DNA of 64,000 nucleotides from the NCBI RefSeq assembly GCF_014651715.1, contig NZ_BMXK01000005.1:1-64000 (forward strand), given 5' to 3'. Of this stretch, positions 51,475 to 59,967 are shown in pieces. The DNA comes from Zhihengliuella salsuginis. GTDB taxonomy: Bacteria; Actinomycetota; Actinomycetes; Actinomycetales; Micrococcaceae. The translations under genes and the position numbers were made by a program. How positions within the stretch are numbered: position 1 is the first letter of the stretch; each line of letters starts with the position of its first letter. Under the pieces are notes generated by a model. The model ran no database searches. It saw only the letters and a program-made list of their open reading frames with translations, and was not told where the DNA came from.

Positions 51475-52692
51475 TCAGGTCCTCGCCACGTTCAGGGCGC
51501 TCCCGTAGGACGCCAGCGCGCGGCCCAGGCGGCGCGCGCCCTCGTCCAGCCGCAGGGGGTTTTCCAGGGAGTACGCGAGGCGGAACTGGCGCTCGCCGTC
51601 GTCGTCCGCGTAGAACGAGGCGCCGGGCACGAAGACCACCTGCTCGTCGACGGCGTGGTCCAGGAGGCCGGCGGAGCTCCACCCCTCGGGCAGCGTCAGC
51701 CAGCTGAAGAAGCCCCCGGCCGGGGTCGTCAGCTCGGCCCCGGCGGGCAGCAGTGGCCGCAGCGTCCCGTTCAGGGCCTCGGCCCGCCGGGCGTACTCGG
51801 CGGCCGCGGCGGAGACGGTGTCGCGCCACCGGCCGCCGGCCACGAAGCTGCGGGCCAGTTCCTGGCTCAGCACGGACGCGCAGATGACGGCCGACTCGCT
51901 GGCCAGCTGCAGGGGGCGGCGCAACCAGGTCGGGGCGCAGGCCCAGCCGACGCGCAGGCCCGGCGCCAGGATCTTGGAGAAGGACCCCAGGTAGATGACG
52001 AGCTCCGGGTCGAGGGAGTGCAGCGAGGGCACGTCGTACTCCCCGAACGAGAGCAGCCCGTAGGGGTTGTCCTCGATGATGGGGATGCCGGCCGCACGGC
52101 AGATGTCCACGATCTCCGCGCGGCGCCCGGCGGCGAGGGACACCCCGGTGGGGTTGTGGAAGTTGGGGATCGTGTAGAGCGCGCGCGGACGGCGCCCCTG
52201 CCCGGCGAGCCGGTCGATCGTCTCGCGGAGCGCGTCGGGCTGCAGGCCGTCGTCGTCCATCTCGACGTGCTCGACCCGCACCCCGGCGCCGCCGAACACG
52301 CCCAGGGCGCCGACATAGGTGGGCCCCTCGGCGAGGATCGTGTCCCCGCGCGCGAAGAGCAGTTTGGTGATCAGGTCGAGGGCCAGCTGCGACCCGGCGG
52401 TGACCTGGATGGAGTCCGTAGATGCGGAGACGCCCTCCGCGGACATGACCTCGACGACGGCCTCGCGCAGGGCCGCGAAGCCCGTCCCGGAGCCGTACTG
52501 CAGGACCTCGTCCCCCTGGTCGGTGATGGCGCGCGCGGCGGCCTCGGCCATCCAGCCGGTGTCGGACAGACGGAGATCGGGATTGCCGCCGGCCAGGGAG
52601 ACCATGCCCGGCTGCATCGAGAGCTCCCAGACGTCGCGGACGGGGGAGGGCAGGAAGCCGACGGCGGCGTCGGAGAGGAACGGATGGGACAC
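51475..52692 (-). CDS. PLP-dependent aminotransferase (class I/II, LysN/MocR-like)
   Basis: A 405-residue fold-type I aminotransferase. The PLP lysine is K240 in LGSFSKILAPGLRVGW. Other conserved parts are QYGSGTGFAALREAV, PNFHNPTGVS and IIEDNPYGLL with its Asp and Tyr. It resembles the 2-aminoadipate / multiple-substrate aminotransferase group without a GntR DNA-binding domain. The amino donor is not certain. It starts with GTG after GAGGAGACCCC. The 250-base gap upstream holds promoters for this gene and the copper protein. Confidence 0.9.
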   Translation of the reverse strand: MSHPFLSDAAVGFLPSPVRDVWELSMQPGMVSLAGGNPDLRLSDTGWMAEAAARAITDQGDEVLQYGSGTGFAALREAVVEVMSAEGVSASTDSIQVTAGSQLALDLITKLLFARGDTILAEGPTYVGALGVFGGAGVRVEHVEMDDDGLQPDALRETIDRLAGQGRRPRALYTIPNFHNPTGVSLAAGRRAEIVDICRAAGIPIIEDNPYGLLSFGEYDVPSLHSLDPELVIYLGSFSKILAPGLRVGWACAPTWLRRPLQLASESAVICASVLSQELARSFVAGGRWRDTVSAAAAEYARRAEALNGTLRPLLPAGAELTTPAGGFFSWLTLPEGWSSAGLLDHAVDEQVVFVPGASFYADDDGERQFRLAYSLENPLRLDEGARRLGRALASYGSALNVART

Positions 52693-52940
52693 CGGGGTCT
52701 CCTCGGGGACGGGGCGGCGCGGCGGCAGCCCGGCGGGTCAAGTCCCCACAGCATAGGTTTCCCGTCTTGGAATTATCTACAGGCGGCAGGCCCGGCGGCG
52801 CCGAGGCACCCGCCAACCTCATGCAAGGGTTCATTCGGAGCCGAACCGGCGCTACCGTGGGCGGTGTGGCGGGCTCGGCTGCCCGCCGGCACCAGATCGA
52901 TGAATCGCAGCAACTGCAGTCAGGGAGAAGGAGCACAACC

Positions 52941-53351
52941 ATGACACACCACGTGACGTCCATGCTCGACACCCATCCCGCGGTCGATGCGGCGGTGGAC
53001 CGGCAGAAGCTGGCCGAGTGCATCGCGGCCTGCTTCGAATGCGCCCAGACCTGCACGGCCTGCGCGGACGCCTGCCTGGCCGAGGACTCGGTCGAGCAGC
53101 TGACCGGGTGCATCAGGAGGTGCACGGACTGCGCCGACATCTGCGCCGCCACCGGCCGCGTCTTGACAGGGCAGACGGGTGAGAACGCCGACGTCGTGCG
53201 CGCCCTTCTCGAGGCCTGCCGCGCTGCCTGCGCCAGCTGTGCCGAGGAGTGCGAACGGCACGCCGACCACCACGAGCACTGCAGGATCTGCGCCGAGGCC
53301 TGCCGCCGGTGCGAGCGCGCGTGCGCCGACCTGCTCGCCGCCCTGAACTGA
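52941..53351 (+). CDS. Cys-rich four-helix-bundle copper-binding protein (DUF326/Csp type)
   Basis: A 136-residue protein with 19 cysteines spaced along helices as CxxxC and CxxC (Cys 27, 31, 34, 38, 41, 45; 57, 61, 64, 68; 93, 97, 100, 104; 114, 117, 121, 124, 128), plus a HADHHEHC cluster. This is the copper storage protein pattern, holding many Cu(I) ions inside a four-helix bundle. There is no signal peptide, so it is a cytosolic Csp3-like store. AGAAGGAGCACAACC precedes the ATG. No copper ATPase or regulator is adjacent. Confidence 0.9.
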   Translation: MTHHVTSMLDTHPAVDAAVDRQKLAECIAACFECAQTCTACADACLAEDSVEQLTGCIRRCTDCADICAATGRVLTGQTGENADVVRALLEACRAACASCAEECERHADHHEHCRICAEACRRCERACADLLAALN

Positions 53352-53380
53352 CCGAGACTTCGCTGCCGCCGAGGAGCCCC

Positions 53381-54076
53381 ATGACCGCCCACTACGACTC
53401 TTTCGCGGAAGCCTACGTCGCCGAAAACGAGACGAGCATTCTCAACGCCTACTACGAGCGGCCCGCCATGCTGGACCTGGCTGGCGACGTGGCCGGGCGG
53501 CGGATCCTGGACGCAGGTTGCGGTGCGGGCCCGCTGTCCGAGGCCCTGCGGGAGCGCGGTGCCGAGGTCGCCGGGTTCGACGCGAGCGCGGCCATGATCG
53601 AGCTGGCCCGCCAGCGCCTGGGGCAGGGCGCTGACCTGCGGGTCGCGGATCTGGGCGATCCGCTGCCGTACGTCGACGGGGAGTTCGACGACGTCGTCGC
53701 TTCGCTCGTCCTGCACTACCTGCGTGACTGGGGCCCGCCGCTGGCGGAGCTGCACCGGGTCCTCGCGCCCGGCGGACGGCTCATCCTGTCGGTCAACCAC
53801 CCCTTCGCGTTCCACCTGAGCACGGGCGGCAGCTACTTCCCGGTCGCGGAGTGGCCGATGGAGGTCGAGCTCGCCGGGCACCAGGCCGTCCTGAACACGT
53901 GGCACCGCCCGCTGCAGGCGATGACCGAGGCGTTCAGCGCGGCCGGCTTCCGGATCGCCTCCGTCAGCGAACCGCCCATCGCGCCCGACACTCCGGAGGC
54001 GCGCGTGGAGTCGGAGCTGGGCGGCCGGCGCCGGTTCGTCTCCTTCATCTTCTTCGTCCTCGAGGCCGCCGCCTGA
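53381..54076 (+). CDS. Class I SAM-dependent methyltransferase
   Basis: A 231-residue Rossmann methyltransferase of the UbiE/Methyltransf_11 type. Motif I is ILDAGCGAGPLSEAL (about residue 40), followed by the acidic loop AGFDASAAMIE and the motif VLAPGGRLILSVNHP. The substrate is unknown; the aromatic loop around STGGSYFPVAEWPM suggests a small molecule. GAGGAGCCCC precedes the ATG, 29 bases after the copper protein stop, so they may share a message. Confidence 0.9.
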   Translation: MTAHYDSFAEAYVAENETSILNAYYERPAMLDLAGDVAGRRILDAGCGAGPLSEALRERGAEVAGFDASAAMIELARQRLGQGADLRVADLGDPLPYVDGEFDDVVASLVLHYLRDWGPPLAELHRVLAPGGRLILSVNHPFAFHLSTGGSYFPVAEWPMEVELAGHQAVLNTWHRPLQAMTEAFSAAGFRIASVSEPPIAPDTPEARVESELGGRRRFVSFIFFVLEAAA

Positions 54077-54203
54077 CGGGCGACCGCGTCGCCCGCGGTG
54101 GGCGGAGCGGGCCGGGTGTGAAATTCTGAGGTGAGCTACGACGGCGGCCCCGGCGCCGGCGTCGTCCGTCCGCCCCGACCAGCCGCCCACCCTTGGAGAT
54201 CCC

Positions 54204-55409
54204 GTGCCGCAGCCCCCGTCCAGCCGTTCGCAGGTCCCCGGATTCAAGGTGATGCAGGTGCTCGCCCGCGTCGCCGAGCTCCGCGCGGCCGGCCGCGACG
54301 TCATCTCGCTGTGCGCGGGCGAGCCCTCCGGCGGCGCCCCCGCGCCGGTCTCCGCGGCGGCGGCCGCCGTGCACGCGTCGGGGACGCCCCTGACCTACAC
54401 GCCCGCCCTGGGCATCGCGTCCCTGCGCGAGGCGATCGCCGGCCACTACCGCCGCTGGTACGGGCTCGACGTCGACCCGCGCAACGTCGCCGTGACCACC
54501 GGCTCCTCGGGCGCGTTCACGCTCCTCTTCCTGACGGCGTTCAACCCGGGGGACCGGGTCGCGCTCGCCAAGCCCGGCTACCCGGCGTACCGGAACATCC
54601 TCAAGGCCCTGGGGATCGAGGTCGTCGAGATCGCCTGCGGGCACGACACCCGCTACCAGCCCACCCCCGAGCTGCTCGACGCCGCGGCCGAGGCGCACGG
54701 GCCGCTCGCCGGCGTCGTGCTGGCCTCGCCCGCGAACCCGACCGGCACCATGGTGGACCGGGCCGAGCTGACCGCGCTCGCCGACTGGTGCCGCACCAAC
54801 GACGCGCGCCTGGTCAGCGACGAGATCTACCACGGCATCACCTATCCCGCACCGGGCGCGGCGGACCCGGCGGGCGTGTGCTCGTGGGAGCTGGACCGGG
54901 AGACGATCGTCATCTCCAGCTTCTCCAAATACTGGGGCATGACGGGGTGGCGGCTCGGCTGGGCGCTGGTGCCGGACAGCCTGATCGGCGCGGTCGACGC
55001 GCTGGCGTCGAACGTGGCGCTGTGCCCGCCGGCGCCGGCGCAGATGGCGGCCGTCGCGGCGTTCTCCGAGGAGTCCTACGCGGCCGGCGAGCGGTTCGTC
55101 GCCGAGTTCGCCGCGACCCGCGAGGCGCTGCTCGCGCGCGTGCCCGAACTCGGCTGGGGCGAGTCGGCACCCGCCGACGGCGCGTTCTACCTCTACGCGG
55201 AGCTGGGGGAGCAGATGGCCGGGTTCGCCGACTCGGGTGAGTACTGCACGGCCCTGCTGGAGGCGGAGGGCGTCGCGCTGACGCCGGGATCGGATTTCGA
55301 CGACGAACGCGGACGGCAGGCGGTCCGCCTGAGCTTCGCCGCGTCGCAGGCGGACGTGCTCGAGGCCGTCGAGCGGATCATCCGGTTCCAGGCGGGCCGC
55401 AACAGCTGA
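54204..55409 (+). CDS. Aspartate-aminotransferase-like PLP enzyme
   Basis: A 401-residue class I aminotransferase. The PLP lysine is K242 in ISSFSKYWGMTGWRLGW, with LASPANPTGTMVDRAEL and VSDEIYHGITYPA. The ending PGSDFDDERGRQAVRLSFA matches the group including AspC-like and kynurenine-type aminotransferases. The start GTG (54204) follows TTGGAGATCC. It is monocistronic. The 127-base gap before it shows no clear terminator. Confidence 0.92.
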   Translation: MPQPPSSRSQVPGFKVMQVLARVAELRAAGRDVISLCAGEPSGGAPAPVSAAAAAVHASGTPLTYTPALGIASLREAIAGHYRRWYGLDVDPRNVAVTTGSSGAFTLLFLTAFNPGDRVALAKPGYPAYRNILKALGIEVVEIACGHDTRYQPTPELLDAAAEAHGPLAGVVLASPANPTGTMVDRAELTALADWCRTNDARLVSDEIYHGITYPAPGAADPAGVCSWELDRETIVISSFSKYWGMTGWRLGWALVPDSLIGAVDALASNVALCPPAPAQMAAVAAFSEESYAAGERFVAEFAATREALLARVPELGWGESAPADGAFYLYAELGEQMAGFADSGEYCTALLEAEGVALTPGSDFDDERGRQAVRLSFAASQADVLEAVERIIRFQAGRNS

Positions 55410-55449
55410 CGCGCCCCGGCGCCGGCCCGCGGCCAGTAGGCTGGACCCC

Positions 55450-55968
55450 ATGCCGCACGACGAATCTTCCGCACCAGCACGCCTCCCGAGCGATGCGGCC
55501 TACGCCGGCCGTCTGATGGCGGTCTTCGGCGCCGGGATCGCCGTCACGTGGGCGTTGATCGCGGCCGCCTTCTCGAATCTCCTGCCGCTGAACTCCCTCG
55601 GCCTCAGCCTGACGATGGTCCAGCTGGCCGTGAACCTGCTGGTCGCGGCCGCCGCGTTCCTGGTGGTGCGCGCCCGCAAGGACCTCTCCGGGATCGCCGT
55701 GCTGCAGGTGATCGTCGCGCTCGTCATCTCCTTCGTCGAGATCAGCGTCGACGCGACCTTCACCTGGTTCTTCGCCGCGGGCCTGCTGATCTGGGCGTTC
55801 AAGCTCAAGGATCTGCTCGTCGCGCTCGCGGCCTCGGCGTCCGTCGCGGTGGCCGCGTTCGTCGTCGCGATGCCCACCCAGGTCATGCTGCTGCCGACCG
55901 TGGTCGCGGTCGCTGCCGCCGTCGTCGTTCTCGCCTCCGCGGTGCGGCTCGCGACCGCGCGCCGATAG
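55450..55968 (+). CDS. Membrane protein of unknown function
   Basis: A 172-residue protein with about five or six hydrophobic helices and little else: a short hydrophilic N-terminus (DESSAPARLPSDAAYAG), then helices at roughly 22-42, 50-72, 80-100, 100-125 and 130-165. No family recognised. TAGGCT lies 7 bases before the ATG without a ribosome site, so it is probably leaderless. A GC-rich hairpin follows. Confidence 0.75.
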   Translation: MPHDESSAPARLPSDAAYAGRLMAVFGAGIAVTWALIAAAFSNLLPLNSLGLSLTMVQLAVNLLVAAAAFLVVRARKDLSGIAVLQVIVALVISFVEISVDATFTWFFAAGLLIWAFKLKDLLVALAASASVAVAAFVVAMPTQVMLLPTVVAVAAAVVVLASAVRLATARR

Positions 55969-55977
55969 CACGACGAC

Positions 55978-56007
55978 GGCGCCGGCCGGCGGGTGCCGGC
56001 CGGCGCC
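55978..56007. terminator. Hairpin between the membrane protein and phosphoesterase genes
   Basis: Perfect 13-base arms (55978-55990 and 55995-56007) with a GGGT loop, between convergent genes; followed by TTG only, no T run. Confidence 0.6.
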
Positions 56008-56022
56008 TTGGTGCCCCGTGCG

Positions 56023-57234
56023 CTACGGGAGCGGGGCCGGCTCGCTGATGCGCTGGTTGCCCGGCGCGGTGTCGATGCCGAGGTCCGCGGCGAACACGGT
56101 GCGGGTGCCGGTGTAGACGCCGTCGGCGTTCTCGTCGAGCTCGAACACGCGCGCCCCGCGCAGGCGGTGCTGCTCGGCACCGGACAGCCCGTACGCGCCG
56201 TAGCCGGTGCCCGGGCCGTAGCCGAGCTCGATCCCGAAGTAGTCGCCCATGTACGTGTTGATGTGGTCGTGGCCCACGTAGGCGCCGCGCACGTCGCCGC
56301 GCTCCTGCATCGCTGCGAACAGGCCCGAGTTCCAGGCGCCGACGTAGACGTCCTCGTGCTTCTCGCCGACGATGCCGTGCAGCTTGGCTGCGGCGGCGTG
56401 GGTGGAGTCGTCGGAGCCGAACTGGCTGCCGAACCACATGTGGTGGTGCTCCCACAGCGGGATGTGGAAGTAGGCGAGCGACGGGATCTTGCGGCCGAAG
56501 CGCTTCTCCGTGGCGATCGAGGTCTCGCGGTACCACTGCACCTGGTCGGCGTGGATCCAGTCGTAGTTCTTCAGGCCGTCGCGGCTCTGGCCGCCGATGG
56601 TGCCCGACGCGTAGCGGTTGGAGTCGAGCAGCCAGACGCCGAACGCCGGCTCGTTGCTCTTCGACGACTTGAAGAGGACCTGGCCGTTCGAGTGCCCGGT
56701 GAGCTTCGGGTCGACCGCCGGGTTCAGGTTGTGCTCGTAGGTGTCGTGCATCCAGTCGACGAGCTTCTGCTCGGTCATGCCGGTGTTCTTGCCGAGCGAG
56801 TCCTCGTCGTGGTTGCCGAACGTGATCGCGAACTTGATCCCGCGCTCCTCCATCGGGGCGAGGACGTTGTTGTAGGCCTGCTTGACCTGCGTCGCGGTGG
56901 ACGGGCCGCCGTTGATCACGTCGCCGTTGATGACCACGAAGCCCGGCTTCTCGGTGTCGAGCGTCTTCTCGATCAGCTCGATGGTGCGCTTGTCGGTGAG
57001 GTGGGTGTCCTGGGTGTCGTTGAACTGGACGATCCGCAGCTTGCCGTCGCTGCCGAACTTCACCGGCATCGCGGTGTTCGGCTTGGCGCCGGGTGCCGCG
57101 GAGGCCGGGGCGGCGGACGCCGCGGCGCCGAAGAGGCCCGCAACGGTCGCGATGCCGGCGCCGGCGAGCACGCCGCGACGCCCGAAGCCGTTCGCGGGGG
57201 AGGAATCCTGATGGTGGGTGTCGTTGTGTTCCAT
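56023..57234 (-). CDS. Tat-exported metallophosphoesterase
   Basis: A 403-residue calcineurin-like phosphoesterase with a Tat signal (GFGRRGVLAGAGIATVAGLF, cleavage near residue 45). Metal-binding motifs are QFNDTQDTHLTD (in place of DxH), VVINGDVINGG, ITFGNHDED and GHDHIN. The Asn-Asp start of the first motif is typical of the PhoD/purple-acid-like extracellular group. It probably frees phosphate from organic compounds outside the membrane. TAACGT lies 7 bases before the ATG, so it is likely leaderless. The frame continues to 57375 but without protein character. Confidence 0.88.
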   Translation of the reverse strand: MEHNDTHHQDSSPANGFGRRGVLAGAGIATVAGLFGAAASAAPASAAPGAKPNTAMPVKFGSDGKLRIVQFNDTQDTHLTDKRTIELIEKTLDTEKPGFVVINGDVINGGPSTATQVKQAYNNVLAPMEERGIKFAITFGNHDEDSLGKNTGMTEQKLVDWMHDTYEHNLNPAVDPKLTGHSNGQVLFKSSKSNEPAFGVWLLDSNRYASGTIGGQSRDGLKNYDWIHADQVQWYRETSIATEKRFGRKIPSLAYFHIPLWEHHHMWFGSQFGSDDSTHAAAAKLHGIVGEKHEDVYVGAWNSGLFAAMQERGDVRGAYVGHDHINTYMGDYFGIELGYGPGTGYGAYGLSGAEQHRLRGARVFELDENADGVYTGTRTVFAADLGIDTAPGNQRISEPAPLP

Positions 57235-57352
57235 GGCGGAGACGTTATGGGCCGAACGTGAATGACGGATGGCCTCCCCGGCACCGGCCGGTAACCCGCC
57301 GTTCGCCGTGCTCGGGCGCCCCCGTGGCACCACGGGGCGGCTGGGCGCGGGC

Positions 57353-57808
57353 CTATCCACCGGCGTCGTTTCCAACCAGGTGGCGGTTCCGCTTCTCGAT
57401 GAGCCGCTCGAGATACCGGCCGAGGACCAGCCTCTCCACCAGGCGGCCCAGGGGGCCGAAAGGCGCGGCGAACTCGATCCGGTCCACCATGGTGGTGCCG
57501 CCGGCGTCCTCGGTGAACTCGTGCACGTGCCGGAAGTGCCGGAACGGGCCCCTGACCTGTTCGTCCACGAAGGAGCGGGGCGCGTCCATGGCCGTGATGC
57601 GGCTCGTCATGCGGATCGGGACGCCGAAGTGCGTCGCGCGCCACGTGACCTCCTCGCCCAGACAGATGAGGCCCGACGTCGTGCCCGCCACTGCCTCCTC
57701 GCGGGAGTCCGCCATCGAGGCCGTGTGGGCGTCGATGCTGCGGGAGAGGTCGAAGAGCTGGCCTCTGGGGATGCTCGTCCGGGTGGTGCACACGAATTCG
57801 ACCGACAT
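57353..57808 (-). CDS. SRPBCC family protein
   Basis: A 151-residue helix-grip ligand-binding protein: SVEFVCTTRTSIPRGQLFDLSRSIDAH at the start, EVTWRATHFGVPIRMTSRITAMD in the middle and DRIEFAAPFGPLGRLVERLVLGRYLERLIEKR as the long C-terminal helix. This pattern matches cell-division-inhibitor-like SRPBCC proteins; the ligand is unknown. CATACT lies 6 bases before the ATG at 57808, with no ribosome site. Divergent from the CPBP gene. Confidence 0.83.
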   Translation of the reverse strand: MSVEFVCTTRTSIPRGQLFDLSRSIDAHTASMADSREEAVAGTTSGLICLGEEVTWRATHFGVPIRMTSRITAMDAPRSFVDEQVRGPFRHFRHVHEFTEDAGGTTMVDRIEFAAPFGPLGRLVERLVLGRYLERLIEKRNRHLVGNDAGG

Positions 57809-57872
57809 GTCCGAAGTATGGCAGTTCCAGCGGGTCATTCCCCAGCGGGGCCGTTCCTGACATTCTGTTCAC

Positions 57873-58691
57873 ATGATGTCGATCTCAGCCGATCCGCACC
57901 GTCCCGTGCTCAGCCGGAAGCTGATCCCGGCGTCCATGGTCTCGCTCTCCGCCGTCCTGCTCTTCGCCGTGGGCAACGACCTCGGCGGCTACGGCCTGCT
58001 CGCGGCCGGGGTGATCGTCGCCGCCGCCGTCGATCGCGCGTTCCTCAAGGACCTGGCGCTCATCGCGGGCGGCATGGTGATCGTCAGCCTGGTTCCGCTG
58101 CACGCCGACCTGAGCATCCAGCACATGGCCCTCATGGGCGGCGTCTTGATCCTGGCGGTGCTGCTGCCGTGGCTCGTCTCGCGGTTCGTCTACCGGGAGG
58201 ACATCATCAAGTTCCCGGTGAACACCGGACGCAAGTGGCCGCTGAGCGCCAAGCTCTATCTGATCGGCATCGTCGGACTCGCCTACCTCATCCTCCCGGT
58301 CTACCTGATCAGCACCGGGGTCTACCAGAACTGGCCGGACGCCTCCGATCCGGTCATCTTCTGGCGGCTCTTCCTCGGCGTGAACGCCGTCGGCATCTGG
58401 GACGAGCTGTTCTTCATCTGCACCGCGTTCGCCCTGCTGCGGCGCCACTTCCCCGACTGGATGGCCAACATCCTGCAAGCGGTCATCTTCTCCTCGTTCC
58501 TCTGGGAGATCGGCTACCAGGCGTGGGGCCCGCTGATGACGTTCCCGTTCGCCCTGCTGCAGGGCTACACGTTCAAGCTGACCAAGTCGCTGACGTACGT
58601 GGTGTCGGTGCACCTGATCTTCGACTTCGTGCTGTTCCTGGCGCTCGTGCACGCGCACAACCGCGACTGGCTGGCGATCTTCCTCTACTGA
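57873..58691 (+). CDS. CPBP-like intramembrane protease family protein
   Basis: A 272-residue membrane protein with seven or eight helices. The segment GVNAVGIWDELFFICTAFALLRRHF resembles motif 1 of CPBP/Abi proteases (normally EExxxR, here DE), and SVHLIFDFVLFL resembles the HxxxN/D site. If so it would be a CAAX-type protease or a relative that lost activity; the first Glu is replaced by Asp. CATTCT lies 6 bases before the ATG. It is divergent from the SRPBCC gene. Confidence 0.65.
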   Translation: MMSISADPHRPVLSRKLIPASMVSLSAVLLFAVGNDLGGYGLLAAGVIVAAAVDRAFLKDLALIAGGMVIVSLVPLHADLSIQHMALMGGVLILAVLLPWLVSRFVYREDIIKFPVNTGRKWPLSAKLYLIGIVGLAYLILPVYLISTGVYQNWPDASDPVIFWRLFLGVNAVGIWDELFFICTAFALLRRHFPDWMANILQAVIFSSFLWEIGYQAWGPLMTFPFALLQGYTFKLTKSLTYVVSVHLIFDFVLFLALVHAHNRDWLAIFLY

Positions 58692-58730
58692 TCCCGCCCA
58701 CAGCGGCGCAGGCCCGGGTAGGTTGGGAAC

Positions 58731-59720
58731 ATGATGAAACGAACTCTTGGACGCACTGGATACGACGTCTCCGTCATCGGCCTCGGCACCTGGCAGCTCG
58801 GTGCCGACTGGGGTGACGTGCGGGAGGAGGCCGCGCTCGCGGTCCTCGACGCCGCGCACGACGCCGGGGTCACCTTCTTCGACACCGCCGACGTCTACGG
58901 CGACGGGCGCAGCGAGGCGCTCATCGGCCGTTGGCTGGAGGCCAACCCGGACGCCGGGGTCACTGTGGCCACCAAGATGGGCCGCCGCGTGGAGCAGCTC
59001 CACGACAACTACACCCTGGACGCCTTCCGCGCCTGGAACGACCGCTCGCGGGCGAACCTCGGCGTCGACACCCTCGACCTGGTCCAGCTGCACTGCCCGC
59101 CGACCTCGGTCTACTCGGACGACGCCGTCTACGACGCCCTGGACACCATGGTCGACGAGGGCCGCATCGCGAACTACGGCGTCTCCGTCGAGACCGTCGA
59201 GGAGGCCCTGACCGCGATCGCACGCCCCAACGTGGCGACCGTGCAGATCATCGTGAACGCCTTCCGCCTCAAGCCGGTCGAGGAGGTGCTCCCGGTCGCC
59301 GCCGAGGCGGGCGTCGGCATCATCGCCCGCGTCCCCCTGGCCTCCGGCCTGCTCACCGGCCGCTACACGCTCGATACCGAATTCGCTGCTGACGACCACC
59401 GAAGCTTCAACCGCGACGGCTCCGCATTCGACGTCGGGGAGACCTTCTCCGGCGTCGACTACGCGTCCGGCGTGCGCGCCGCCGGCGAGTTCACCGAGCT
59501 CGCCCGCGCGGCCGCGCCCGAAGCCGCGGCCTCCCAGGCGGCGCTGGCCTGGCTGGCCTCCCGGCCCGAGGTCTCGTCGGTCATTCCGGGCGCCCGCAAC
59601 GCCGAGCAGGCGCGCGCCAACGCGGCCGCCGGATCGCTCGTGCTGCCGGACGGGTTCGACGCCGAAGTGCGCGACCTCTACGACCGCGAGCTGCGCGAGT
59701 CCATCCATCCGCGCTGGTAG
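58731..59720 (+). CDS. Aldo/keto reductase
   Basis: A 329-residue AKR barrel. Catalytic residues are D51 and Y56 in FFDTADVYGDG, K82 in VATKMG and H121 in VQLHCPP. The C-terminal cofactor part has SSVIPGARNAEQARANAAA. It resembles NADPH-dependent YccK/AKR11-type enzymes reducing aldehydes. TAGGTT lies 6 bases before the first of two ATG codons, so the message is probably leaderless. A 9-base hairpin follows the stop. Confidence 0.93.
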   Translation: MMKRTLGRTGYDVSVIGLGTWQLGADWGDVREEAALAVLDAAHDAGVTFFDTADVYGDGRSEALIGRWLEANPDAGVTVATKMGRRVEQLHDNYTLDAFRAWNDRSRANLGVDTLDLVQLHCPPTSVYSDDAVYDALDTMVDEGRIANYGVSVETVEEALTAIARPNVATVQIIVNAFRLKPVEEVLPVAAEAGVGIIARVPLASGLLTGRYTLDTEFAADDHRSFNRDGSAFDVGETFSGVDYASGVRAAGEFTELARAAAPEAAASQAALAWLASRPEVSSVIPGARNAEQARANAAAGSLVLPDGFDAEVRDLYDRELRESIHPRW

Positions 59721-59726
59721 GTCGTG

Positions 59727-59750
59727 TCTCCGGGGCGAGCACCCCGGAGA
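59727..59750 (+). terminator. Hairpin after the aldo/keto reductase gene
   Basis: TCTCCGGGG and CCCCGGAGA form a perfect 9-base stem with a 6-base loop, 7 bases after the stop codon. Confidence 0.6.
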
Positions 59751-59879
59751 TCTCGGTGTCCGACGCGGCGGCGTGTTGCCTCGGTCACATTTTACGAGTG
59801 TCCTCCTCGTATTAAATGGCGCGTGCGTGAACCGTCCGCGATGACCGCGACCAAGTACGCCTCGGAGGTCTGTTTTCGG

Positions 59880-59885
59880 TAGGCT
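59880..59885 (+). promoter_or_regulatory. -10 element of the mrp operon and its leader ORF
   Basis: TAGGCT matches TANNNT and ends 7 bases before the ATG at 59893, the spacing seen for leaderless genes in this window. No clear -35. It would start the transcript at or next to the leader ORF start codon. Confidence 0.5.
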
Positions 59886-59892
59886 GAACCGC

Positions 59893-59967
59893 ATGAACCG
59901 TGCCCTTCCGTGTTGCCTCCCGCGTGATCTGTGTGGAGCACGCTCAGCCGCAATGATGCTGACGTGA
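59893..59967 (+). CDS. Probable leaderless 24-residue leader peptide coupled to mrpA
   Basis: Reads MNRALPCCLPRDLCGARSAA then MMLT, and its TGA stop overlaps the mrpA ATG as TGATG. The TAGGCT -10 box 7 bases before its ATG fits a leaderless start, while mrpA has no ribosome site. Ribosomes finishing this peptide would restart at mrpA. The paired Cys codons (residues 7, 8, plus 14) recall Cys-rich attenuating upstream ORFs described in mycobacteria. A regulatory role here is inference. Confidence 0.5.
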   Translation: MNRALPCCLPRDLCGARSAAMMLT

